64,000 nucleotides of DNA, from contig NZ_AUMS01000008.1 in the NCBI RefSeq assembly GCF_000430805.1, positions 1 to 64,000 of the forward strand. The letters run 5' to 3'. The notes under the pieces were generated by a model. It saw nothing but the letters and a program-made list of their open reading frames with translations. It searched no databases and was not told the origin of the DNA. Source of the DNA: Chitinilyticum aquatile DSM 21506 (GTDB lineage Bacteria > Pseudomonadota > Gammaproteobacteria > Burkholderiales > Chitinibacteraceae). The position numbers and the translations under genes are program-made. This document shows positions 1-8,446 of the stretch, piece after piece. How positions within the stretch are numbered: the first letter of the stretch is position 1; each line of letters opens with the position of its first letter.

Positions 1-71
1 CTCCGTTCGACTTGCATGTGTAAAGCATGCCGCCAGCGTTCAATCTGAGCCAGGATCAAACTCTTTCGTTT
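1..71 (-). rRNA. rrs: 16S ribosomal RNA, 5' end (partial)
   Basis: Read on the minus strand this is the start of a 16S rRNA gene: the universal AGAGTTTGATCCTGGCTCAG site lies at 64 down to 45, followed by ATTGAACGCTGGCGGCATGC and the Neisseriales-like TTTACACATGCAAGTCGAAC. The mature 5' end is placed near 71 by analogy with the E. coli numbering, where AGAGTTTGATC starts at position 8. Only the first ~71 nt are inside the window; the rest of the rrn operon continues to the left. Confidence 0.97.
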
Positions 72-192
72 AATCACTGTTACTACTTAATTGCGCTCGC
101 TTGCTTAAAACTCAGAATCAACAAGTGTGTACTTGTTACTTCTGTCTTAAGTGCGAGTGCCGGTCAAACCAAGCACTCACACTCATCGGCTG

Positions 193-208
193 TAGATTGT
201 TAAAGATC
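193..208 (-). promoter_or_regulatory. boxA antitermination element of the rrn leader
   Basis: On the minus strand the leader reads CGATCTTTAACAATC, a close match to the boxA consensus TGCTCTTTAACA used by NusB/NusE to set up antitermination of rRNA operons. It lies about 125 nt upstream of the mature 16S end and downstream of the promoter at 288-316, which is the expected order. Confidence 0.8.
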
Positions 209-287
209 GTTGCCCTGACACAGAAAAACTCGCTAAACTCTTCGTTTCGCTTCGTTTCCTTCACTGCGTCAGCAGCAGAGAGGCCGA

Positions 288-316
288 ACTATACCGGCCA
301 CCTCCAAACCCGTCAA
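288..316 (-). promoter_or_regulatory. rrn operon sigma-70 promoter
   Basis: Minus strand: -35 TTGACG at 316-311, a 17-bp spacer, and -10 TATAGT at 293-288. The predicted start of transcription is near 281, giving a leader of ~210 nt that contains the boxA. This is the only close sigma-70 match in the leader region, and the spacing is ideal. A second upstream promoter is usual for rrn operons but none is clear here. Confidence 0.8.
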
Positions 317-507
317 CACCCCGCACCACAAAAACATCAACCAGTGCGACAAGTGCTTGTTTTGAAAAGCACCGGTCGGGTGCCAGATTCACCCCCATTA
401 CCAGCCACGCTGCATCCGCCAACACCGGCCACTCCGGCGCCGTGCAAGATACAGCCATCAGTAATGGTCTGAGACCCTTGGAATGCGAAGGCCGCAACCT
501 GATACCC

Positions 508-550
508 CACAAACAAAAGGGCGATGCATTGCATCGCCCTTTTGTTTGTG
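508..550. terminator. Perfect 20-bp inverted repeat, bidirectional terminator
   Basis: The arms 508-527 and 531-550 are exact reverse complements around a 3-nt centre; the core is AGGGCGATGC / GCATCGCCCT flanked by T/A-rich outer pairs (TTTTGTTTG). It stands 16 bp downstream of the stop of the leftward glycosyltransferase gene and just upstream of the rrn control region, so it most likely ends that gene and insulates the rrn promoter. Confidence 0.8.
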
Positions 551-565
551 GATGCAAGCCCCTGC

Positions 566-1624
566 CTATTCGCCGCCAGCGCCCTGCATGACCAGCGTCA
601 GCTCGGCCTGCGCGGCAGGCGTGAACGGATGCAGGTGCGAGAGGAACTGCCGCGTGGCTGCAGCCCAGGAATAGCGTTCGGCAAAACGTCTCACCTCGGA
701 GCGATCCAGCTTCAGCGCATCCAGGCACGCCTCGCGCAGGTCTTCCTTCAGTGCGCCGGGACCATCAACACCAATCACGTCGATCGGCCCGGTCACCGGA
801 TAGGCGGCCACCGGGCAGCCGCAGCCCATCGCCTCGAGCAGCACCAGTCCGAAGGTATCGGTTCTGGACGGGAAGACAAAGACATCCGCCGCGTTATATA
901 CCTCGGCCAGCTCCTGCTGGTTCAATACTCCCAGCCAGTTCACGCCCTGCTCGGCGCCATACTTGGCCCGCAGGCTGGCGGCTGCCGGGCCGTCGCCGCA
1001 CACCCACTTGGAGCCAGGCAAGTCGAGCTGCAGGAAGGCCTCCACATTCTTTTCGACGGCAACCCGCCCTACATAGACAAAGATCGGCCGACGGGTCTGC
1101 AGCTTGTCGCGGTGCCCCGGCTTGAAGATGTCCAGATCAACACCGCGCGACCACATCACCACATTCTTGAAACCGCGCGCTTCCAGATCACTGACCACCA
1201 CGCGGGTCGGCGCCATGACCGCGCAGGCATCGTTATGGAAGTTGGCAAGGAATTTGTAGGTCCAGGACAAGGGGATGCCGAAGCGCAGCTGCACATATTC
1301 AGGGAAGCGTGAATGGTAAGCCGTGGTGAACGGCAGCTTCTTGCGCTTGCAGTACTTGCGGGCAGCCAGCCCGAGCGGGCCTTCGGTGGCGATGTGGATG
1401 GCATCGGGCGCGAAAGTCTCGATGCGATCGCGCAGCTTGCGCCCCGGAAACAGAGACAGCTGGATTTCGGGATAGGTCGGACACGGGATGGTGCGGAATT
1501 CAAGCGGGGAAACGACTTCGACCTGGTGCCCGGCCTTCTGCAGCTCAAGCCGTGTCTGCTTCAGGGTGCGAACCACCCCGTTAACCTGCGGCTCCCAGGC
1601 GTCGGTTACGATCAGTACTTTCAT
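566..1624 (-). CDS. Family 4 glycosyltransferase (GDP-mannose-type)
   Basis: 352 aa. A retaining GT-B fold glycosyltransferase of the GT4 group that would transfer a sugar from a nucleotide donor to a lipid or glycolipid acceptor at the cytoplasmic membrane face. N-terminal acceptor domain with PQVNGVVRT (glycine-rich loop near residue 13); C-terminal donor domain with FPSRTDTFGLVLLEAMGCG, holding the E-x7-E-type motif (around residues 254-272). Its ATG overlaps the stop of the upstream phosphoesterase gene by 4 nt (ATGA), so the two are translationally coupled. This pair recurs in betaproteobacteria and suggests a shared role in glycolipid or envelope synthesis. The donor and acceptor cannot be told from the sequence. 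Confidence 0.88.
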   Translation of the reverse strand: MKVLIVTDAWEPQVNGVVRTLKQTRLELQKAGHQVEVVSPLEFRTIPCPTYPEIQLSLFPGRKLRDRIETFAPDAIHIATEGPLGLAARKYCKRKKLPFTTAYHSRFPEYVQLRFGIPLSWTYKFLANFHNDACAVMAPTRVVVSDLEARGFKNVVMWSRGVDLDIFKPGHRDKLQTRRPIFVYVGRVAVEKNVEAFLQLDLPGSKWVCGDGPAAASLRAKYGAEQGVNWLGVLNQQELAEVYNAADVFVFPSRTDTFGLVLLEAMGCGCPVAAYPVTGPIDVIGVDGPGALKEDLREACLDALKLDRSEVRRFAERYSWAAATRQFLSHLHPFTPAAQAELTLVMQGAGGE

Positions 1625-2439
1625 GCGACAAGATCCTCAGTGGTTGCAGTTAGGGTAGTAAAGGCGCGCACTTCGGCGCTTTGCTCGGAAAAGTATTTCT
1701 GCCAGGTCAGGATGCGCAGCTCGCCGCACGGCATTTCCACCAGCGCGGTCAGGCTTTCGACCCAATCCCCATCGTTGCAGTACAGAATGCCGTTGATGTC
1801 GCGCATCTCGGCTTTGTGGATATGACCGCAGATCACGCCATCCAGCCCGCGATCGCGTGCCTCGTTCGCGACGGCTTCCTCGAAATCGGTCACGAAATTG
1901 ACCGCTGTCTTGACCTTGTGCTTCAGGTATTGCGACAGCGACCAGTAGCCCAGCCCCAGCCGGGCGCGCAAACGGTTGAACCAGTGATTGAGTGTCAGGG
2001 TGATGCCATACAGCCGGTCGCCGACCACCGCCAGCCAGCGGGCACACTGCACCACGCCATCGAAACGGTCGCCGTGCAGCACCAGAAAGTGGCGACCATC
2101 GGCCGTGGTGTGAATGATTTCGTCTTCGATACGGATTTCGCCGAACATCAGCCCCAGGAACTGGCGGGCAGCCTCGTCGTGATTGCCGGGAATGAAGGTG
2201 ACCTTGCAGCCCTTGCGCGCCTTGCGGAGGATTTTCTGGATGACGTCGTTATGGCTCTGATGCCAGAACCAGGAGCGCTTGAGCGCCCAGCCGTCGATGA
2301 TGTCGCCAACCAGATAGAGATGCTCGGCGTCGGTGTGCTTGAGAAAATCGAGCAGATAGCCGGCCTGGCAGCCGGCAGTACCCAGATGGACATCGGAAAT
2401 CCAGATACTGCGGAACTTCAGTCGTGGCAGATCGCCCAT
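1621..2439 (-). CDS. LpxH-like UDP-2,3-diacylglucosamine diphosphatase family metallophosphoesterase
   Basis: 272 aa calcineurin-like phosphoesterase. All metal ligand motifs are present in order: SDVHLG (D-x-H, ~15), GDIIDGW (~45), GNHD (~86), HGDRFD (~121) and GHIHKAEM (~204). The family hydrolyses UDP-diacylglucosamine-type diphosphates or related substrates; the true LpxH is usually shorter (~240 aa) and this belongs to the related group that sits next to a GT4 glycosyltransferase. Start chosen at ATG 2439 because GGAG lies 8 nt upstream. First gene of a two-gene operon with the glycosyltransferase (4-nt overlap). Confidence 0.87.
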   Translation of the reverse strand: MGDLPRLKFRSIWISDVHLGTAGCQAGYLLDFLKHTDAEHLYLVGDIIDGWALKRSWFWHQSHNDVIQKILRKARKGCKVTFIPGNHDEAARQFLGLMFGEIRIEDEIIHTTADGRHFLVLHGDRFDGVVQCARWLAVVGDRLYGITLTLNHWFNRLRARLGLGYWSLSQYLKHKVKTAVNFVTDFEEAVANEARDRGLDGVICGHIHKAEMRDINGILYCNDGDWVESLTALVEMPCGELRILTWQKYFSEQSAEVRAFTTLTATTEDLVA

Positions 2440-2626
2440 GCATGACTCCGAGTGGAATTCATGCGGCTATCATGCCGGCGTCACATGACGGTTCAGCGAA
2501 GCATTTGTGACATCAGAATGGCTTTATCGCGACAAAACAATGACATGGCACCACCTGGCGGGCCGGGCATGCACGAACAGCGTCCGCATGGTATTTTCAG
2601 CGATTCGCCAGCGCCCCAGAACCGCC

Positions 2627-2836
2627 ATGTCCAAGCCTGAACGCCCCGATACACCCTGCATCGCCGTATGCTCGACCGCACTGGGCGACGACGTCTGCCG
2701 GGGCTGCGGCCGTTCCGTGCAGGAAGTTGCGATGTGGGTCATGCTTGGCGACGACGAAAAAGAGGCAGTCTGGCAAAGGCTGGAGCAGTTCTGGGCGGAA
2801 CGGAATCTGGTGCCGCCGTGGGAGCGGCGCGGCTGA
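2627..2836 (+). CDS. DUF1289 family small cysteine protein
   Basis: 69 aa. Shows the DUF1289 signature: TPCIAVCSTALGDDVCRGCG, four cysteines in a C-x3-C-x8-C-x2-C arrangement, followed by W...W (MWVMLGDDEKEAVWQRL). The family is widespread in proteobacteria and probably binds metal or an Fe-S cluster; function is unproven. The ATG at 2627 (MSKPERPDTPC) matches the usual family start; in-frame upstream ATGs at 2588 and 2507 would add sequence not typical of the family. No strong ribosome binding site precedes 2627. Convergent with the GNAT gene. Confidence 0.8.
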   Translation: MSKPERPDTPCIAVCSTALGDDVCRGCGRSVQEVAMWVMLGDDEKEAVWQRLEQFWAERNLVPPWERRG

Positions 2837-2904
2837 AGCGGCAACGAAAAAGCCAGCACACCCCATCCCCCCAGCGCAGATGAGCCCCCCCGGCTTTACT
2901 GGTG

Positions 2905-3390
2905 CTACAGCAGCTTCTGCATGAATTGCGCATCGGGCCCGTAATAGGCCGGCACCACTTGCGCCGGCTCGACCGGAACAAACCCCTGCCGCTGCCAGTA
3001 GCCGGCGGCATCCAGCACGGCGACCAGTGTCAGCCGTGGCAAGCCCTGCCCCCGGGCCCAGTCACTGGCCTGTACCAGCAAGGCGGCAGCCAGCCCCTGT
3101 CCCTGCCTGTGCGGCAGAATCGCCATATCGTGCAGAAAAAGCTGGTCAACCTCCCCGGGCATTTGCAGCCCGTTCTTTCCCCAGGCCGGCGGCAATGCTC
3201 CTGACCAGGGATGGGCCAGCAGATAGGCGCAGACACGGCCATCGTCCTGCACGCACCAGCAGCTTTCCGGCCCGAGACGCTGCTTGTCGCGCAGCACGTC
3301 CACAGCCTCATGCAGCGCCGGTGGATAGGCGTGTGCCTGTACCTCGCGCACGGATTCCCAGTCCTGCGCACCGATACTCACAATCTGCAT
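2905..3390 (-). CDS. GNAT family N-acetyltransferase
   Basis: 161 aa, single acetyltransferase domain. The acetyl-CoA loop is in LPHRQGQGLAAALLVQA (R/Q-x-x-G-x-G/A, ~residues 92-108), preceded by the beta-4 strand LHDMAIL; the C-terminal AAGYWQRQGF is the usual beta-6 signature. Strong Shine-Dalgarno GGGAGGGA before ATG 3390. Substrate cannot be inferred. Stands alone between convergent DUF1289 and the basic secreted protein gene. Confidence 0.85.
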   Translation of the reverse strand: MQIVSIGAQDWESVREVQAHAYPPALHEAVDVLRDKQRLGPESCWCVQDDGRVCAYLLAHPWSGALPPAWGKNGLQMPGEVDQLFLHDMAILPHRQGQGLAAALLVQASDWARGQGLPRLTLVAVLDAAGYWQRQGFVPVEPAQVVPAYYGPDAQFMQKLL

Positions 3391-3544
3391 GAATCGTCCC
3401 TCCCAGCTCCGCCTGCAGGCGGCAAACCATTAACGCCGCTCGCCATCACCCGGCCTGCCGGCATGAAAAATGGCGGACTGCGCCGCCATCTGATAGGTAT
3501 ACCACCACAACCCAACAATCTGAAAGGCTGCAGAGCAATACCCG

Positions 3545-3892
3545 TTAGCGCCTCTTTTTCGAAGCCGCTGACTTGTTCGTCGCTTTCTTGCTGCCGGAAG
3601 ATTTCGCTGCCGGCTTGGCTGCACTTTTGTGCTTGCCGGACTGGCGGCTGGCCCTGGATTTACCCGATTTGCGACTCGTGCCATAGGATTTTCTGGCACT
3701 ACTGCCGGACGACTCGCGGGTCTGCGGCGCCGGAGCCTGCGCAACCTTCTTTTTAGGCAAGGGCGCGGCGGCGGCCGGCTCGTCAAAAGGCAGCGGCGCA
3801 TCTTCCGCGAGCGCGACGCCGTGCGTCGCCACCAGTGCAGCCACCATGAAAGCGGTCACTCCCGCGCGCAAACACTGCATTCTGTTCATCAT
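3545..3892 (-). CDS. Small secreted Lys/Ser/Ala-rich basic protein
   Basis: 115 aa. An N-terminal signal peptide (hydrophobic run ~10-26, cleavage likely after GVALA) is followed by a short acidic/proline part and then a very basic, low-complexity tail of Lys, Ser, Ala and Arg (for example SKKATNKSAASKKRR at the C-terminus). The composition resembles DNA-, peptidoglycan- or LPS-binding tails but no domain is recognised. Two ATGs in tandem (3892, 3889); the spacing to GGGAG favours the second. A real gene by signal peptide and ribosome binding site; function unknown. Confidence 0.65.
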   Translation of the reverse strand: MMNRMQCLRAGVTAFMVAALVATHGVALAEDAPLPFDEPAAAAPLPKKKVAQAPAPQTRESSGSSARKSYGTSRKSGKSRASRQSGKHKSAAKPAAKSSGSKKATNKSAASKKRR

Positions 3893-3942
3893 TTCTCCCG
3901 CCCCTTGGCCTGCAAGGGGGCGATTATAACCCTAGAAGCGGA

Positions 3943-5529
3943 TCATGGCCGTGTCGTGCCGGTGCTTTCGACCAGAGGCGTGGCTCCCTGCCCGAGCAGA
4001 GCCGCGGCAACCGCCCGCAGTGCGGCTGGCCGGCTGGAAAAGCAGGTTAGTCGTCCCCGCAGCATCGGCCAGCACGCCAGATCGCCACTGATGCGGCCGG
4101 CGACCAGCCAGGTGCGGCCGGCGGCCTCACTGGCGAGCTGATCCAGCAGGCGCTGCTGCCGCGGCTGCAGCATGGCGTTGTAGGACACAACAATGATCTG
4201 GCCAAAATCGCGCGCCAGGCGCAGGACCTCGGCCAGATCGGCGTCACCCGGCGCCAGTGGCAGGTACATCGCACGCACCGGAACACCGGCTGCATGCAAC
4301 TGCGCGGCCAGCGTGCCTTCGCGGCTTTCCGTTTCATCCATCTCGGTGCGCTGGCGGATTTCGCACTGCAGCACCAGCGTGGGCAGGCTCGCATCCAGCG
4401 GCTCCGGTATTCCCTCCCAGCGCAATGCGCCAGCGTGAATCGCGGCAGAACGTGCGAGCGTCTCCGCGGTGGCAAGACTGGCAGGCAGCGGGATCGGCTG
4501 GTTGGCCCAGTCCTGCATGCGGTAGCGCGCCTTCAGCGCCAGAATGCGCGCGACCGACTGATCGATGCGTGCCTCGGAAATATCCCCGGCAAGCACGGCC
4601 TGCAGCAGTGCGGCATGGACGGCGCGCTGGCGGTCAAGGCGATGCGAAACAAGCAGCACATCGGCGCCGGCCCGGAAAGCGGCCAGCGCACCAGCCACAA
4701 CCCCCATCCCCGCCGCGATGGCGTCCATTTCCAGGCAATCGGTAAACACCACGCCGTCAAAGCCCATTTCCTGCCGCAGCAAACCGGTGAGGACGGCATG
4801 CGAGCAGGTCGATGGCGTGTCGCGATCAGGCTCAATCGCCGGAAAGACCACGTGCGCGCTCATGACCGCCGGCGCACCGGCCGCCAGAGCGGCACGGAAC
4901 GGCGCCAGCTCGACCTCATCCAGACGCGCCCGCTCGTGATTCACCACCGGCAGCCCCAGATGCGAATCCACTTCGGTATCGCCATGCCCCGGGAAATGCT
5001 TGACGACGGGAACAACGCCGCCTGCATTCACGCCCGCCATGGCGGCCAGACCATACTCGCAGACGGTCGCCACCGTATTGCCGAATGCCCGCACGCCGAT
5101 CACCGGATTGCGCGGGTTATTGTTCACATCAAGCACGGGGGCGAAATTGACATTCACGCCGGCTTGCAGCAGCTCGGCATTGGCAATGCGCGTCAGCTCG
5201 AAACAATCGGCAGCGCTGCCGGCCAGGGCGAAGGCCTGCGCTGACGGCAGGGGGGTCAGCCCGGTTTCGAGACGGGCGACCATGCCGCCCTCCTGATCAA
5301 TGCCGATCAGCAGCGGCAGGGAACTGGACAAGGCATTGCGTGACTGCAGGGCACGCGTCAGCGCCGCAAGCTGGGCGGGGTTTTCGACATTGCGCCGGAA
5401 AAGAATGACACCGCCCACCTGCTCATGCTGCAGCAGGCTTTCAATGTGGTGATCGGGCGCCAGTCCGTCAAAACCGACCATCAGCAACTGGCCGATTTTC
5501 TGCGACAGCGTCAATGCTGCTGTATTCAT
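3943..5529 (-). CDS. Glycoside hydrolase family 3 beta-N-acetylhexosaminidase (long NagZ-like)
   Basis: 528 aa. N-terminal ~340 residues are a GH3 TIM barrel like NagZ, which removes GlcNAc from anhydro-muropeptides: GIDQEGGMVARL (substrate loop), KHFPGHGDTEVDSH (catalytic His/Asp loop) and VFTDCLEMDAI with the nucleophile Asp. Usual cytosolic NagZ stops near 340 aa; this one has ~190 additional residues resembling the second GH3 domain, so it may act on chitooligosaccharides or other beta-GlcNAc substrates. No signal peptide. Start at ATG 5529 (MNTAALTLSQK) has GGAGC directly upstream; a longer reading frame to 5670 lacks family similarity. Confidence 0.85.
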   Translation of the reverse strand: MNTAALTLSQKIGQLLMVGFDGLAPDHHIESLLQHEQVGGVILFRRNVENPAQLAALTRALQSRNALSSSLPLLIGIDQEGGMVARLETGLTPLPSAQAFALAGSAADCFELTRIANAELLQAGVNVNFAPVLDVNNNPRNPVIGVRAFGNTVATVCEYGLAAMAGVNAGGVVPVVKHFPGHGDTEVDSHLGLPVVNHERARLDEVELAPFRAALAAGAPAVMSAHVVFPAIEPDRDTPSTCSHAVLTGLLRQEMGFDGVVFTDCLEMDAIAAGMGVVAGALAAFRAGADVLLVSHRLDRQRAVHAALLQAVLAGDISEARIDQSVARILALKARYRMQDWANQPIPLPASLATAETLARSAAIHAGALRWEGIPEPLDASLPTLVLQCEIRQRTEMDETESREGTLAAQLHAAGVPVRAMYLPLAPGDADLAEVLRLARDFGQIIVVSYNAMLQPRQQRLLDQLASEAAGRTWLVAGRISGDLACWPMLRGRLTCFSSRPAALRAVAAALLGQGATPLVESTGTTRP

Positions 5530-5609
5530 GCTCCGCTCCGCGAAATCAGCGCCATCGGCGGCGCAGCGCGCAAGTATAGCGGAGCAGGCGATCCCGGCGT
5601 ACCGGGCAG

Positions 5610-7856
5610 TCAGCCCTGGCGCCAATCGTCCCGGGTCTGCGGCCAGATTTCGCTGGCATGCCGCCAGCAATCAAGGCAATCGGCAAAGCGGGTGGCATCC
5701 TCCGGCTCCTGCTCCAGCAGCAGGCAGGCCTGCTGCAGGGCGATGGCACCAATCTGCCCGGCAATGCCCTTGGCCGTATGCGCCAGACGCTGGCGCTCTT
5801 CCCAGCCTCCCGCCTGGAGCCACCCCTGCAGCAGATCGCCCACTCGCTGCAGACCACGCTCGACGACCCCCAGAAAACGGGCTGGGGCATAGCCCAGGGC
5901 ATTCGCGGCAGGTGTCAGCGCCCAGACCGGCACATTCTGCGGCACGCCGGAATCGGGAGCCGCAGTGGCATCTCTCGTGTCGGCATCCAGTGCGGCCGCA
6001 TGCTCAGCAACACACGCCGAGACCATGGGCGCGAGTGCCGCCAGCAACTGATCGCGCTGGAAGGGTTTGGCAATCGAGCCGCTAATACCGGCCTCCTGCA
6101 TGTCACGCTCGTCCGGCAACAGGCCGGCCGTGCTCAGCAAAATCCGCCCCTGATACTGGCGCGCGCGGATGGCTTTGGCCAGCTGCAGGCCATTCATCAA
6201 CGGCATGTGGTAATCGACAATCACGCCGTCAAATTCGTTATCAAGCTGCATGCGCGACAGGGCTGCATACCCGTCGGATTCGGCGACCACACTGGCTCCG
6301 GCCTGCTGCAGCAGATCCTGCAGCAGATCGAGGTTCATTTCCTGATCGTCGACAATCAGCAGATGCAGCCCACTGAGACTGTTGGTCGCCGGCAGGCAGA
6401 CAGCTGGCAGATCAGCGCTGGCATGCTGCACCGGCAATTGCAGGAAAAAGCTCGAACCGGAACCGAGCCGGCTGTCGAAGTGCAGCGTACCGCCCATCAG
6501 CTCGGCGAATTCCCGGCTGATCGCCAGCCCCAGCCCCGAGCCGCCCGCGCGCTTGCCATCCAGCGATTGTTCGAAAGGACGGAAAATCCGTCCGGCCGCT
6601 TCCGGCGGAATGCCAGGCCCCGTATCGCGCACGACGGCATGCAGCCAGGAATTGCTGCCGGCATCAAGCGTCTGCCAGAAATTGACGCTGACCCCTCCCG
6701 TGCTGGTGAGCTTGATGGCGTTGCCGATCAGATTGACGAGAATCTGCCTCACCTTGCCGGCATCGAGCTGCAGGACATCATCCACCTTGGGGTCGACACG
6801 CACTTCGAAGTAAAGCCCCTTGTGCTGGGCCTGTTCGCGGAACAACGCATCGAGCTGGCGCGTTAGCTGCGACATCGACAGCGCACCGATCTGCAATTCG
6901 GCCTTGCCGGCCTCGATGCGGCTGAGCTCGAGAATATTGGCCAGCAGGTTCTGCAGGTATTCGCCACTGGAAGCAATGCGTTCCAGCCACTGCTGCTGCC
7001 TTGGCGCCAGCCCGCCAGCCTCGCGCAGACGCTGACCGTAACCGAGAATGGCCGTCAGCGGCGTGCGGATTTCATGGCTGACATGCGCAAGGAAACGGCT
7101 CTTGGCCAGGCTGGCCGATTCCGCGACTTCCAGTGCCTCGTTGAGCTGCTGCGCCATCTTCTGCTGTTCCTGCTGACGCCGCTCCAGGCGCCACAGCGAC
7201 CAGAACATGAAGGCGGCAAACACGCACAGCATGCCGAACTCCAGCATGGAAAGCAGAATGCGCGTGCGCGCCATGCCATCGATCTGCTGCTTGCGCTCGG
7301 CATTGCGCTCGGCAAACTGGGTGCGGGCCGCCTGGACGATGAAATCCACATCATCATTCAGGGCAAACACGGCGCGCTGCAGGCGCTCCGGCCCCTGCGG
7401 GCGTTCCATGGCAGCCACGAAGGCATCGATTCCCTCGGCACGCGTCGCCAGCAAATCCAGCCGTTCGGCCAGCTCGGGAGTTCCGCGCGCCAGTTCGGCG
7501 AAGGCCGGGTCACGCAACATGGTGATGCGTCCGACGAAAATGTCCTGCCAGCGCCGGACCGCCACATAGGAATCCGGGTTGCGCACATGGCGCAGCTTCA
7601 GTGCCTCTTCCCGCAGGTGCTGGTATTCATTGCCGAGCTGGAAAACCTGCCAGAGCTGGTTTTCCACCGCAAACTCGGTCATCCGCGACAACTCGTTGCG
7701 CTGCCGGATTTCCAGTTGCAGCACGAAAAACAGCGTCAGCCCCAGCGCACCGATGGCGGCCAGGGCAATCCAGCGCAGATGATGCAGGAGATAGTTCACG
7801 GCAGGCAGGCGTGCTTGTGCTATTGAACGTCGATCTGGCTGAGCTGCCAGACGCAA
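5610..7856 (-). CDS. Hybrid sensor histidine kinase (HisKA-HATPase-REC-HPt)
   Basis: 748 aa membrane kinase. Transmembrane helices at about 28-47 and 202-222 enclose a ~155-residue periplasmic sensor domain. Then a coiled linker, HisKA with the phospho-acceptor in FLAHVSHEIRTPL (His ~261), an ATPase domain with NLIGNAIKLTS, DTGPGIP and GSGLGLAI, a receiver domain (LLIVDDQEMN; phospho-Asp in VIVDYHMPLMNG) and a C-terminal HPt domain with AHTAKGIAGQIGA (His ~690). This is a complete internal phosphorelay; no partner response regulator is adjacent. The ATG at 7856 (CGGAG 10 nt upstream) overlaps the preceding gene by 37 nt; a GTG at 7799 is an alternative without a ribosome binding site. Confidence 0.9.
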   Translation of the reverse strand: MRLAAQPDRRSIAQARLPAVNYLLHHLRWIALAAIGALGLTLFFVLQLEIRQRNELSRMTEFAVENQLWQVFQLGNEYQHLREEALKLRHVRNPDSYVAVRRWQDIFVGRITMLRDPAFAELARGTPELAERLDLLATRAEGIDAFVAAMERPQGPERLQRAVFALNDDVDFIVQAARTQFAERNAERKQQIDGMARTRILLSMLEFGMLCVFAAFMFWSLWRLERRQQEQQKMAQQLNEALEVAESASLAKSRFLAHVSHEIRTPLTAILGYGQRLREAGGLAPRQQQWLERIASSGEYLQNLLANILELSRIEAGKAELQIGALSMSQLTRQLDALFREQAQHKGLYFEVRVDPKVDDVLQLDAGKVRQILVNLIGNAIKLTSTGGVSVNFWQTLDAGSNSWLHAVVRDTGPGIPPEAAGRIFRPFEQSLDGKRAGGSGLGLAISREFAELMGGTLHFDSRLGSGSSFFLQLPVQHASADLPAVCLPATNSLSGLHLLIVDDQEMNLDLLQDLLQQAGASVVAESDGYAALSRMQLDNEFDGVIVDYHMPLMNGLQLAKAIRARQYQGRILLSTAGLLPDERDMQEAGISGSIAKPFQRDQLLAALAPMVSACVAEHAAALDADTRDATAAPDSGVPQNVPVWALTPAANALGYAPARFLGVVERGLQRVGDLLQGWLQAGGWEERQRLAHTAKGIAGQIGAIALQQACLLLEQEPEDATRFADCLDCWRHASEIWPQTRDDWRQG

Positions 7857-8320
7857 CGCTGGTAATACTCCGAAGTCCGCAATGCTTCATTGCGGTCAAA
7901 CGGGAACATCACGAAAAGCGGCCCCTTGGTGCGGGGCGTCATCACCTCGCCGTTATGGCGCAAGGCGAGAATCACGCCGTTCTTTTTGGCCTCGGCCAGC
8001 GAATACGTCACCTTGTAATCATTGAGTGCCTTGAAGGTCACCTGCCTGCCCGTGGCTTTGGCCTGCGCCAGCACATCGGCCAGCAGCGGCCCTTCGAAAG
8101 TCTGCGGACCGGTAAACCAAGGCACGACGACGGTGTATTTCTGCTGAGGCAGTTTTTCGAGCATGGCCCGGTCGAATACGGCCGCACTGGCCTGGTTGGC
8201 ACTGGCAATGGTGCCATTGACCGTCAGAATGACCTCGCCCTGCGGCTTGTCCAGCGCCAGCGCAGGCGGGGCGGACGCGGCAAGAAGCAGCAAAAAGGCA
8301 AGCAGTTTGCGTAGCAGCAC
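7820..8320 (-). CDS. Periplasmic molybdopterin-oxidoreductase-domain-like protein
   Basis: 166 aa. Signal peptide ([22 protein letters not shown]) followed by a domain that resembles the sulfite-oxidase molybdopterin fold in reduced form: TVNGTI...[37 protein letters not shown] and [13 protein letters not shown]. The family is commonly found beside sensor kinases or GGDEF proteins, and the 37-nt overlap with the downstream hybrid kinase suggests it is a sensory partner in the periplasm. The usual cofactor-binding cysteine of sulfite oxidases is not evident, so it is probably not an enzyme. Confidence 0.7.
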   Translation of the reverse strand: MLLRKLLAFLLLLAASAPPALALDKPQGEVILTVNGTIASANQASAAVFDRAMLEKLPQQKYTVVVPWFTGPQTFEGPLLADVLAQAKATGRQVTFKALNDYKVTYSLAEAKKNGVILALRHNGEVMTPRTKGPLFVMFPFDRNEALRTSEYYQRCVWQLSQIDVQ

Positions 8321-8446
8321 AATGTGTCTCCGGAAATGTTTTTATTTTTCAGCAGGCTTCATTGTTGCCAGCCGGCCGGCTTTACGCAAGCGATGCGCCG
8401 GGCACGCAGGTATAATCGGCCACTTTATTTTGCTCATACCCCGAAC

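Larger units (their letters stand above)
72..507 (-). other. rrn leader and upstream region, no protein gene
   Basis: This 436-nt stretch carries the leader of the leftward rrn operon. It has the promoter and boxA listed separately, plus a small leader hairpin at about 119-136 (arms AACAAGT and ACTTGTT). From 317 to 507 lies upstream DNA with A/T-rich runs that could act as UP-element or Fis region, but no specific site can be named. Reading frames here are not supported as genes. Confidence 0.7.

Noticed and set aside
508-550. Perfect inverted repeat as the end of an insertion sequence
   Set aside because: There is no transposase nearby and no partner end; position after a stop codon fits a terminator.
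261-728. Leftward frames across the rrn leader and terminator
   Set aside because: They cross a clear stable-RNA promoter, boxA and a perfect terminator, and have no ribosome binding site.
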